64,000 nt of DNA, taken from NCBI GenBank assembly GCA_002914845.1, contig JXTC01000020.1, positions 223,673 to 287,672 of the forward strand, written 5' to 3'. Each line of letters starts with the position of its first letter. Positions within the stretch are counted from its first letter, which is position 1. The notes below the pieces were generated by a model. It did no database searches, was not told the origin of the DNA, and saw only the letters and a program-made list of their open reading frames with translations. Source of the stretch: Trema orientale (taxonomy: Eukaryota; Streptophyta; Magnoliopsida; Rosales; Cannabaceae). The position numbers and the translations under genes were made by a program. Positions 48,030 to 59,024 of this stretch are shown here, in pieces.

Positions 48030-48780
48030 TATAATGAAAACTAATGCAAAATCGTGTAATGGAATTTCTACCTTTATCGAACAATTAGAATTAGATATCA
48101 AAGCTTGTGGTTCTTCCCAGGTTCGTTTGAAGGTTCGAAGGGCAATTCAAAACTCAAAATGCCTTGCTTTAGAGAGTTTGGCTTTCAAATCAGCACTCGA
48201 ATTAGATATCAAAGCTAAAGTTGTCATCGTGATTGGCACGTCCAAAATAGTAGGGATACACAACAAGCTAGTCGAATTCGTATTTCGGTGCGAACCCGAG
48301 CCTCTCGTGCCTCGATTTCTGTGCTGACGGAAATGTTATATGTCAAAATTCGTTTCTTGATCTTATTAAGTCCAAGTTTTACAACAAAATTGCATTTCGA
48401 GGACCGGAATAAAAATTTGCGATATAAGCCAAAATTTCCGAAAATAGAAACTCACCTTCTTCTCCGAAATTCCGGCGAACGGCGGCAAATGGGGCGGCAT
48501 GATCTTAGGGGTTCTTGAGCTCAGGACATGGGTAAGGGAACTTGGGCTGTGGTTAGCAGCGACCAGCGAGAATGGCCAAATCTTGGCGAATCAGCGACGA
48601 AAGAGAGGTTTTGGTCGTCTCTATTCGCGAGCTGTGTCGCGGGTCTGTTCGGCGAGTGAGACGATGCCGCTGCTGAGTTATGGTCGCCGGAAGATGGTGG
48701 TCACGAGATTAGGGCGCAAAGCAATCGAGGGTGGCTTGAGGTTAGTCTTTGTTAATGGCCGAATTTGAAGTGTTTAATGA
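48030..48780. other. Possible LTR-derived sequence
   Basis: Phrases such as ATTCGTTTCTTGATCTTATT parallel AACTCGTCTCTTGATCTTAC near 7530 in the gypsy LTR, followed by a GC-rich patch as in that LTR. ORFs at 48034-48327, 48288-48518 and 48499-48768 overlap in different frames and look like no known protein, so I do not call a gene. Confidence 0.4.
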
Positions 48781-49328
48781 AGTTATTAAAGGGAGCAAAA
48801 TAACTTGACATTGAATAAATATTAGAGAGATTTAGGTAAAGAGATAATGAGACAATGAATTTGTGATGGCGGCTAAAATAATCAAATGTAAATAGAAAAA
48901 TTTCTTAGAAACTTCTTGCAAAACTAATGTGACATCTTCCCAGCTAAAGAAACTAATCGAAAATAATATCATACTTGTCCAACACTCAACACTGATAATT
49001 AACGAACTTTTAACACCCTCAACCTAGGCAGGGAGATTTTATGATAACTAATAGGTAGCCGTGCCACATAATTGGCATGAAGACTAATTTTCTCAGGAAC
49101 AACAATGTCGCACCTCTCTGTCTTTTCTTTTTCTTTTTTATTTTTTCCCTTTCTTTGTATACTTTTGTAATTAGAATTCACGCCAGTCCAATCTAACCAA
49201 ATGTCTAAAACCTTGGGCCAAGCCCATTTATAGTTTTAGGTCGTACGGTGATCGGGCCACTCATGGTATCGTTTGTGTCCAACTTGTAACTCTAATTTCA
49301 AGTGCTTGAAAGCAGTGACAAAGCCAAG

Positions 49329-49633
49329 GGGTTAAGTAGACAATTACCACTTTTTTCAAATATTTAACTAAACTTACTATCACTATTGGATTCTACCACT
49401 TTTGGGAGGGAATTAGTCAAGAATTTATCAAGAATTCATCAAGAATCCGTCAAGAATTCATCAAGAATCTGTTAAGATTATCACTGACGTCAAGAATCAG
49501 TCAAGAATCCGTCAAGATCGTCAAAAATTCGTCAAGAATTCGTCAAGAATTTATTTAAAAAAGTGGTATGGTGGTAGATTTAATTAATGAGGAAAAAAAA
49601 GTGGTATTTACCTAATTTATCCAAAGCGAAGTC
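49329..49633. mobile_element. 305-bp MITE with internal GTCAAGAATTC minisatellite
   Basis: Inverted ends share TACCACTTTTTT and TCTACCAC blocks (left near 49350 and 49391, right near 49600 and 49575). The 11-bp direct repeat ACAAAGCCAAG lies at 49318-49328 and 49634-49644, a possible Mutator-type duplication. The interior (49415-49552) is a minisatellite of CAAGAATTCGT/CAAGAATCCGT units of 11-13 bp. Confidence 0.75.
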
Positions 49634-49772
49634 ACAAAGCCAAGATTTTTAGTATATCGTGGGCGAGAAGTGCAAGGTGGCCTACCTTAATAGCCTCGCT
49701 TCCGGTTCCAATTCTAAATTGGTAATTAAAATTCACACTACCCAAAAAAAATGAGGAAATTTAATTTCATAC

Positions 49773-50490
49773 GGTAAAGTTTTTAAAAAAAAAAAGAAAA
49801 ATCATGAATTATCAAACTTTATGAAAAATATGATTTTTAAAAATTTATATAAAAAGTATCATTTTTCACTAATTGATGAGGTACTTTAAGTAATTGATTA
49901 AGTTACTTAAGGTAATCAGACTAGTTAACTTAAGTAACTCTTGATTACTCCAAATAACTTGTTAGTTACCTTGAATACCTTTAAAATATCATAATTTTGA
50001 AAAAATAATATTTTTCTAAATATGTTAAGTATTTTTCTAAATAAATCTAGGATTTCTCAAAAGTTTCACCCAAATCCGAGATTTTTAAAATTTTTTTTAC
50101 ACTATAGTGCTAGAATTCTGTAAGAAGTCCTATCAAAGACAAAATTTGAATGGTAAATTTTTAAAGAAAAAAAAATTCGAAAAATCTTAGAATTTCAAAC
50201 TTTTTGAAAATTCTCAAATTTATTTAGAAAAATACCACTTTCAAGAAAAATTTAAAAAAAAATCATTATTTAACTAATTGATGAGATACTTAAAATAATT
50301 GGTCATGTTACTTAAGATAACCAGAATAGTCACCTCAATTATCTCTTGGTTACTCAAAGTAACTTGATTAGTTACCTCCAGTATTTTTAAAAAGACTAAT
50401 TTTGAGAAAATGGTTTTTTCTAAGTATTTTTTGAAATTCATATATTTTTAAATAAAATCCTGGATTTTCCAAAAGTTACTACCCATTCGG
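49773..50490. repeat. Diverged direct duplication of about 380-405 bp
   Basis: Two units start near 49773 and 50152. Both contain ACTAATTGATGAG, a run of GTTACTTAAG(G/A)TAA and GTAACTTG-type motifs, and end with GGATTT(C/T)(T/C)CAAAAGTT. The GTTAC/GTAAC-rich cores resemble the loop of the foldback at 24812. Non-coding. Confidence 0.75.
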
Positions 50491-50859
50491 GATATTTCAA
50501 TTATTTTCATAATAGGCCTGAGTTTTTGTAATAAGCCTAAAACAATCACTATGTAGTGATAACTATTTAATACTAACAAATATTTTTTGCAGCTAGCTAA
50601 AAATAACATTAAATCACAATTAAAATTTTCACATAACTAGAAAATAATATTTAATTACAAGTTATTACTATTATACTTTTAGTCGCAATAAATCACATCT
50701 TTTGTAGCCAATACCTTTTGTTATGGATTTTTTAATCATGATATATTGTAGATAACATCTTTTTATTCATGAATTTTTCACTTTTAGTCACAAATAATTT
50801 TGTGATTTGAATTAAGTTTATATATATAGTGTGAAAATCTGATTTTTACATTAAGGATA

Positions 50860-53800
50860 TGTTGATAATTTCACTAAATTTAGTTTTAATTTGAATTAAA
50901 TTAAGCTATAAAATTAGTCTAATTTCGAATTTGGGTCAGCTTCTAAAAATTTTAATGATATGGTTTAAGTTGCAAAACACTAAGGGACTAAACTAATGAA
51001 GAAATTCAACCTAGGGTCATATAGTGATTTTCAAAAGTTCTATTCCTAGCCTATAGTTGCCACATGTAAAAATGAAAACTCCAGATTCTCAAAATCTCTA
51101 AAATATTCCCCCAAACCCTCTCTTCTTTTCCCATGAGACACCTCCTTTGCAGCTCTCTCAGCCACCGCACCAGAGTCCCTCCGGCCAGACCTGATGGCTA
51201 AGCCTCCTCGCTGCCACCAGACGATGTAGTGCCCCCTCCTCCCTCTCGAGATCGTGCGGCCTAGGTGTTGGTTATTATTTTCGAAAAAAGTGACCAAATC
51301 AAAAATCAACGAAAGCAGGGAAAACTAAAGTTTTCTCGGATTATAGTTCTTCATAAGACGTTTTTAGGATCTTTATTATAATCTAAATACATACAATAGT
51401 ACTAGTACCTCAACTAATAAGTCTTCTTTCCTAAGCACCAAGCCTATAACTGAAGAGGTATATATGTATCTCGATCTTGATTAACCTCCAAGTGAGAATC
51501 CAAGAACTCCAATGACCTCCAATGATGGCTTTAAGAATTTCTTTCTCTCATTTTTCTCTCAGTTTCCTAAAGTAGCTGCCAAACTAATGTTTCATCAGTA
51601 CTGAACGTAATACAGAAAGGAGCGGGAGGCTAAGGCTCCTCCCTAAGCAAAATTCGGGCAGCCCTAGTGGGCCAGGGCTAGCCGAACATTATCATGCCCT
51701 AAGGGGCATGACAGTGGCCTTTTCAACCTATTTCCTCTTTTGTGTAATCGTTTAGAAAACTGTTAAGCCTAATTTGGCTAATCTCATGCATTCCAAGATG
51801 TTGGTGTAGGTTGGAATCCAAATGGACCTATTTAATTCAAGCTCCAATGGACAAGGACTTAGTTACAATTAACTCTTAATACAAATAGGCTTATACTATT
51901 AGTTATGGACATATTCCAAACTAGTGATTGCTGACATATTCTAAACTGCACTCTTGAATTAAATAAATATCACAATATACTTTATAATTAAAATTATATC
52001 CATTAGATAATTAAAATTTGTGTGTGTATCCCCACATGAATACGGATAATTAGAGCTAGGTAAAATTACTATTTTGCCCTTCTAATTATATATTTCAATT
52101 CATTGATACAAGGCTATATCTAATGGATGACTGGACTTATAAAAAGTCGTCAATTAATGAAATATCTAATTTTATTAATTACCTAGCTAAGGTTTAAATC
52201 ATTCAAGCTCCTATAGCTCCTCAAGGCAGTATTCACTTCTCTATGTAATAGAGTTGTGAATTTCATATCTATGAGCATATGTTCCCAATTCTCATAATAA
52301 TGTATTACCAAAATATCAGGGTCTAGATCATCAATTTCTTAATCTGTGCTTTTTAACATCTCAAATAATACAAAGTTATAGACATGGGTTTATCACTTAT
52401 TTCAGGATTAAGAAAGACATATGTTAATCATCTAGTTCGTGAGAATATATTCTTGTCAACGATACTTATTACGAGAATATATTTCATACGGTCTATGTTC
52501 AATATTTACACACCAAGACTTTTTATACACGGTCATATCAATATAGATTAAGACACACTATAAATACACAAAATCTTACAATATGATCTAAGAGAGATAT
52601 CCAACTTCTCTTATTAGTTATGAACAAACTTATTTGATTTAATTATAGAAAATATGTCTTAACTTTAATAAACAACTTCACTAAAATATTTCTCTAATAA
52701 ATAAATCATAGAACCTTTTGATATTTATTATTATACTAATAATCAAAACATTATCACAAATATTATATAAGAAATATCCTTTATTAAATATCCAAAAATA
52801 TTCAATAAATATTTATAAATAATAAACACTTTTTGGGCATAATCCTAGTACTAGGCGCGAGAAAAATGCACTTTTGTAGCCATTTTCGGCAACATCGTCA
52901 CTGTTTGTCGTCGTTTCTTCCTATTGACGGCAAGCTCTTCCCTTTCCAAGCATAATTAGACACTTTACAACTATCAATTTGGGTCACATAATATCCATTA
53001 AGCCTTTGAAGTTTGTGGATAATTTTCTAGTTAAATTGTTGGCATTTTCATTATTATTTTAGGAAAGTTTGAGTGATTAGAGTAATATTTTGTGTGGAGA
53101 CAGCGTGGGTGGAATTATGCGAATAGATATTTGGTATAATCAAAGTTAGAATCTGATTTGAGACATTTCAAGTTGGTAAACAAAGTTTCGACTTCAAATC
53201 TCTTCTTAGTTAAGTCAAGAAACGAGTGTTAATATATAACATTACTATCTTTCATTATGGCATGAATTTCGAGACATAGGGCTCGAATATCGTCTTATTT
53301 TGCGTCCCATGGGCTAGAGTTTCGACCTGAACCCAAATTAGTCAAGATGTATATCTAATCTAACTATTTTGGATTCTAGGAACACAGTGGTCGGGTTTGT
53401 TTTTCAATTAGAGGCTTCATTGGAAAAGTCATCCTCTAAAAGTGAGCGAATAGGATTCCTGAAACAACCTCTCGAGCACCCAATCGACCCATAGGAAATT
53501 CTACAAGCGTTGACAACTTGACATAGCTATCACAGTGAGGTAGGGGTTCTAATTACCTAGTTTCTATACCCCTTTTGATTTAAATGTGCATTATAACCTA
53601 TTTTGAAAAATGCGTGAAAAATCTTAGATTTCATGAATTGGATGGAAAATGATGGATCTGTCTATTATTGAAATATATTGGATTGTTCTAGGATTGAACT
53701 ATGTGATTTTTATACAGGTTTTAAAAATTTTAGTTTTAAGAAAATACAGCTGTTATACTGCCCATTTTTCAGTAAATCCAAGAATAATACCAAATGAGTT

Positions 53801-54390
53801 TTAAAGCATGATTTTATTAACCTATCTGGTGCATGGTTATTACATACTCTATTACATATTGTACATACTATAGGATCATACACTTGAACAACATTATTGT
53901 ATCACCGAAGTTTAGATCGGTAGCAAGTTGTTACAGTACTAAGTGAGTAACTTAGACACTTGTGCAGGTTTTACTGACACACCTTTCGGTAGTATCAGAA
54001 TAATAGGTACCTCTAGTAAAAGAGGTATTATAGGACCGTGATAGGAGAATGAGAGCTCACTTATATTTATAGTTGATTTAAGATATGTACAATGATGTGG
54101 ATTTTAGATTTGTTTTGAATATGTGATTTTAAAATGACTTCTAATATGATTTGATAACTTGGTTTTATAAAAAGATTTTGGAAAAGTATTAACCGTGCAG
54201 GTTCGAAAAATTAGATCCATTTAAAGAGGTAATTGAATTCCTACAAAGTATGCGAATGCTCATCTCTTTTTATTTTTCCTTCCCAAGTTTATGTGATCGT
54301 GATAGTTGTTCAGTGGCTAGTAGAACCATTTGGCCTTTCTTGCACTCTAATCCATTCTTTTCGATTCATTCCACCTCATTGTTACTTTTG
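50860..54390 (+). mobile_element. Gypsy LTR-family sequence, reverse orientation, interrupted
   Basis: The block at 53730-53830 is the near reverse complement of 6948-7060. Further matches lie at 53200-53560, and the GC-rich patch at 51100-51260 sits where the 6068-8660 LTR has its own. The segment from about 51330 to 52860 has no counterpart there and is probably a nested insertion of an unidentified repeat; I could not fix its ends. The 87-codon ORF at 51309-51046 is a shadow of the GC-rich patch. Confidence 0.55.
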
Positions 54391-54407
54391 ATATTCCTTA
54401 TAATTAA

Positions 54408-54798
54408 GGGATAATATTATTTTTACACATTGTATTTTGACACTTTGTTCAAATTGTACCTTGTATTTTGGTTATCATCAATATCGATATTTAGATTTGA
54501 AATCTCTTACAAATTTATATCCTGATACTAATTTAGAGCAGTTAGTTTACCAAGATGTCCTTTAAAAAATTGAAAATAAGCCATATAATAATTAATCAAA
54601 GAATAAGTTTATTAAATTATTTTGGTAAATTAATTGCGCTAAATTAGTATCAATGTATAAATTTGTTACAAATATTAAATCTAATGGTCAATATAGATAA
54701 TAACTAAAACACAAAGTACAAATTGAACAAAGTGTCAAAATACAAGGTATAAAAGTAATATTATCCCTATAATTTTTTTTTGAAAGGGATATTATCCC
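54408..54798. mobile_element. 391-bp MITE with 9-bp target duplication, copy B
   Basis: It is the same family as 45191-45550: left end GGGATAATATTATTTTTACA, right end ...ATATTATCCC. The exact 9-bp repeat TATAATTAA flanks it (54399-54407 and 54799-54807). The right terminus is present twice: AATATTATCCCTATAATT near 54768, then a T run and GATATTATCCC at the true edge, so the end was duplicated. Confidence 0.88.
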
Positions 54799-54807
54799 TA
54801 TAATTAA

Positions 54808-55490
54808 TTAGCCATGGTCAATAGTCCTTTCAAGTGATATATAAGGGTGTTTTTATTATGATTAAAGATCTTGTATATATGAGGACACTTCACAGATTGA
54901 GTTAGTTTTGGATTTTCTACCTTTATTTCAACAAAATTGACTTAATTACTAACTGTACCATATGTACATTTCTAAAGAAATTAGTTTACTAGAACTTCTG
55001 ATGATGATCCTACATAAACATGTGTTATGAATCTTTTCTAAGCTTGTCATTTTCTACTGCCAATTGTCATTTTTCGAAAACTTTGAAGACACATTAATTT
55101 TTTCTACTCTTTTTGTAAAATAAACTTATGAAATTTCTCTTCTGCTACTGGCCCAGGGTTTAAGTCGTGATATATAGTGTCAATTATCTATGAATATTTT
55201 GAAATTCTATATATTTTGAAGTTTATATGATGTAGTTTTAATGACTTTATGAGATTCAAAAATTAAGTTAATCCTAATTAGATGTTTTTGTATAACATCT
55301 TAATTAGATGTTTTTGTATAATTCTAAGTTAGTGTTCAAATATAAGATAAATTGCAAATTATATTAAAGTTAAATTCTATATTAGTTTTTTTTTTTTTTT
55401 TTTTTGNGGTAAGGAAGGGCAAAAATCTAACTTTTACTTAAGATACATATCTTTTCTTAGATTTAAAAACAAATGATTCCCCCCTCCGGC
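54808..55490. other. Intergenic, nothing recognised
   Basis: AT-rich. A short direct repeat (TAGATGTTTTTGTATAA, near 55280 and 55303) and a long T run with one undetermined base at 55407 are the only structures seen. Confidence 0.5.
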
Positions 55491-55492
55491 CA

Positions 55493-55602
55493 GCTTGTTG
55501 TAGCTCTGTCAATGCTTGAAATGGCTAGTTAATTGGCATCCCCCACTCCCCTTGGGCTTGTTGTAGCTCCATCAATGCTTGGAAGGGCTAGTTAATTGGC
55601 AA
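55493..55602. repeat. Two-copy tandem repeat, period 63 bp
   Basis: GCTTGTTGTAGCTC...TCAATGCTTG...GGCTAGTTAATTGGCA occurs at 55493 and 55556 with few differences. C-rich text (CCCCCTCC, CCCCCACTCCCC) precedes each unit. Confidence 0.85.
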
Positions 55603-55616
55603 GTATTCAGAAAATG

Positions 55617-55850
55617 AATCTTATAGCAAAATGACCGAATTTTGATCACATTATAAGTATAAATATGTTTTTTAAATATTGTAGTAAAATAATTAGTAAA
55701 TCAATGTATATCAGTGTAAAAACTAATATACCCAGTACAAAAACTAAAACTGGTATATAAGTAGATATATATATCAAGTGTAAAATATATATTTAGCCAT
55801 TTAATTAAAAAAAGAGAAAAATGGACATTTATTATAATTAAATAGAAAAA
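55617..55850. mobile_element. Relative of the MITE-like insert at 9074-9375
   Basis: Shared words in the same order include ATAGCAAAATG, AACTAAAACTGGTATATAAG (compare AACTAAAATTGGTAGATAT) and ATTTAGC followed by an A-rich run and GGACAT or GAACAT. Borders are approximate. Confidence 0.55.
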
Positions 55851-55961
55851 AAGGGACACACATTCTAATTTCCGTCAGATAGATTTGTCTTTATTGTCAG
55901 ATCAATGGAGCATTATAACTTGCCAAATGTGAAGTGAACATCAGCAATGATAATGCATATC

Positions 55962-56120
55962 TTTTTTTTTTTTTTAAATAGGGCTTAACTAATTACCACC
56001 ACTTACTACAAATTTAAAAGAAAATAATACACACACTACCAAAGTTTGAACCCTTGACCCCCCAAACACACACACACATATCCCTAAAGTCTTGGACTAA
56101 CTGAGCTAGCCCCAGTTGGC
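55962..56120 (-). mobile_element. tRNA-derived SINE with 15-bp target duplication
   Basis: The minus strand has an internal pol III promoter: A box TAGCTCAGTTAG (56108-56097) and B box GGTTCAAAC (56052-56044), spaced as in tRNA-derived SINEs. It ends in an A run of about 14. An exact 15-bp repeat ATGATAATGCATATC flanks it (55947-55961 and 56121-56135). The body is 159 bp, and the A tail abuts the target duplication as expected for LINE-driven insertion. It lies 371 bp beyond the stop codon of the phospholipase gene, on the same strand. Confidence 0.93.
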
Positions 56121-56490
56121 ATGATAATGCATATCATCAAATTTATTCTTATGAATTTATATGTACACATACATAGTTAAATCAATCAATAGTATCAATC
56201 ATATTAAGTTGACCCCCTTATCTACCAGCTAATTAATCCAATCAATTCCAAATCCAAATCCAAATGTAACAAACTAATAATTAGAACAATGCTATTGGCA
56301 CAACTGCTATAAGTAAATAGAAATACGAGTCTCTTTGTAAAATGTAATTGTATATCTACGCTTCGTATGTGGTTCAACACACTATATATAAGTATTCCAT
56401 AACATTTTGTTTAATAAATAAAATTCGATTAGAAATATATATAATAAACTGGGGATTAATTAAAGAGATCACGAGACACATCAAAACCAA

Positions 56491-57964
56491 CTAATCATCC
56501 TCCTCATGATCCATCAGCTTCCAAAAACCATCAGCTTGTTGAACCATTCCCTTATTCTTTTCACACCTCCAAGACTCCGGAACAAGATACTCGTCCTTTA
56601 AACCATCCATACTTTTGTTCACCAAAGCAATATCTCTATCAACTTCCAACTTGAACCCACCTCTGCTCCCTTGAGTCCCCGCAACTCCATGCAAGTAACC
56701 CTCCAAGTTGTGCCAACTAGAAACGTTTCCGGGGCTCTTGAGGTACTTGGACTTGCGAGTGTCAATCTCCAACTCTTCTCCAACGTCCGAGTACCCTATC
56801 AATGGATAGTTTGGGACGATATCTAAGGCATTTCGGACTCGTAAGGCTCGGAGATCTCGGTACGAAGAGAAGAGCTTCTTGAAATCGGAGTCTCCTACTC
56901 GAGGGCTGGCGAAGACGAAGACCGTAACTGGGCATGTTGAGCTGCCGGTTCGCTTGTCATGATGTGCTCGCTTGTTGTATCCGTTGGCCACTATGTCCAC
57001 TGCGTTTAGAGTGGCGATTGCAGCCCCCAAGCTGTGTCCTGTAATGGTTATGCTGATTTCTTCGTTTTTGTATAGCTCAACTAGTCTCGCGATCTCGCTA
57101 AGAACCTGATAATTAAGTATATTGACAAATATTGACGTAAATCAAAATTAGTACCATAGAGTAATCAAATGACGATTATTTATACATAGAGATTTGCAAA
57201 AGCTATTTATATATGTTCCTTTTTTTTCCGTTTTTATGCTTGTATATTGACTAAGGTGCTGACAAATTGACAATAAAATATGTTGACTAAGGTAAGCTAC
57301 AAGGTGGTCAACAGAAACTTTAGTAATTTGTGTTTATAATTCTATTTTACTGTGTGATCAATATATTTCTGCTATAATAATTTTTATAAGACTAGTATTA
57401 GTATTTTTTGGGAACTAATCTTGTATGAGTTGTATCAATCAATATTAAATTAACTTGGGATTAATGAATTAAATTTTTTCATTCAGCTGGCGCACATATA
57501 CATATATATTTATATATATATATATATATATTAGTCAGGTTGATGAGTCACGCTGATAATTCTCAACTAACTTGCAACAGATACTCTTAGTCTAGGCCCT
57601 TCTTGTTCTAAGGCTAATATTCCAAGAACATGGTCGAATAAGAGTCAGTTGAAGTTTGGATATGTACCGTAACCAATGTCAAAAACAATTAACAAATATC
57701 TTTGCAGAAGACGATTGTTGTTACTGATCATTCTCACAAATTAGATTAATTTCTTAAAAATTCATAAATAAATGATCATTGATCTTTCCTAATTTTTGGA
57801 GTTGCTATTTTGTTTAAAATAAATAAATAAATTTGAATATCCCATCTTTGCCCATACGTAGAAATTAAATCCATAAACATATCCATGGCTCTACGTACCA
57901 TATTTCCACCTATTGTTACATGTACCCTTTCTTTTTTCTTTCTTTTTTCCCTTTCGTTCTTCTT

Positions 57965-57999
<35 letters not shown>

Positions 58000-58861
58000 A
58001 ACCTAAGTTACATGTACTGGACTCTATAGTTCTTTTCATTGTCACTTTGCGTACTTCTTTTATATGTTTCTGATTCGCATGGAGGACAAATTGAAACAAA
58101 GAAAATTAAAGCATACATACATCTCAAGGTAATATCTAACTAAAGAGTATATACTTGTATAATACCTGTTGTCTGGCACTAGTTTTATTGAATTGCGAAC
58201 GCGAATCATCAGAAGTGTAGATCGAATACCATCCTTGATGAACCTTAGGATCACCGTCATGATCACCAAGAATATTGGAAGCCGAAACCAAATTAAACTC
58301 AAAATCATTAATCCACTCTAAGGTTTGTACCGTACCTCTCCAAGCAATCACAATGTCCCTTCTTCCTAGCTCAGCTCTCCCTTCATCTGTGGCCACAGCC
58401 ACGAAGCCCATCCAGTTGGATTCCTTGCTCCAAGCCTCCCTAGACAAAGACTTTATTATAAACGCTTCTGGGACATCCACTTGAGAAGTTGCATACAAGA
58501 ATTTGGTCACCGAGTACTTGAAACTATTGCCTTTCTCTAGGCCAACCTTGTCGAAAAAGTCCTTCCTTGCATACCGGCTACTCCCTGCGAATTTCGACGC
58601 CTTCTCTGTGTTGAAAGCATCGTACGTGGCTTGAGCCATTTGCCCGTAGTGAATTATGTACCGCCGGAGATCGATGTTGAGAGGATCCAACAGGTCTTTC
58701 CAGTTGTTTTGGCCACTGAGATTTCTCCATTTTTTGGCTATGCTTTCCATCTTATTGTTGCTTTTCTTCGTATTACTCTTCTTCATACCAAAACACTTTG
58801 GTATGACAAGTCCTGTGAGACCCTTCTTTATAGACATGGCTTCAGAATTTTTAGAAGGCAT
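56491..58861 (-). CDS. Class II phospholipase A1 (lipase class 3), two exons
   Basis: A plant phospholipase A1-II-type enzyme, predicted to release the sn-1 acyl chain of glycerolipids; family members of this group are mostly cytosolic, and no clear transit peptide is seen. Exon 1 is 58861-58166 and exon 2 57105-56491, joined in phase 0 by a 1060-bp GT-AG intron (QQ/VLSEI), giving 436 residues. I start at 58861 ([14 protein letters not shown]) because it is the first ATG after the TATA motif; the open frame extends to 58942 only through a TTG. Starting at 58750 ([13 protein letters not shown]) would match shorter relatives. Features in order: [20 protein letters not shown], the lid-side segment [11 protein letters not shown], nucleophile motif GHSLG with Ser257, [10 protein letters not shown] with Asp327, and [12 protein letters not shown] with His364 (His371 less likely). 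The catalytic set is intact. The intron carries a T run near 57966-57999. Confidence 0.93.
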
Positions 58862-59014
58862 TTCCAGGATGAATAAGTAACTCTGTTTAGAGATCCTGAT
58901 GGGCTTGATGTTACCCTTCTTCCTTCGAAATTTCGTGACCAAAGTGTTTTACTCGATTAGGAGAGTGGGGACAATATATGAGTAGTTTTAGGAAAACAAA
59001 TTAAACATTCCTCG

Positions 59015-59024
59015 CATATAAATA
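59015..59024 (-). promoter_or_regulatory. TATA-like box of the phospholipase gene
   Basis: The minus strand reads TATTTATATG about 155 bp upstream of the ATG at 58861. Transcription from about 30 bp downstream would give a leader of roughly 120 bases with no earlier ATG. Confidence 0.45.

Noticed and set aside
48034..48768. Three overlapping ORFs of 76-97 codons
   Set aside because: They lie in different frames, resemble no known protein and overlap sequence resembling the gypsy LTR.
56097..56108. Possible tRNA gene (A-box-like sequence)
   Set aside because: No acceptor stem or cloverleaf is formed; the A tail and 15-bp duplication make it a SINE.
58862..58942. N-terminal extension of the phospholipase to 58942
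   Set aside because: The codon there is TTG, and the first ATG in frame is at 58861.
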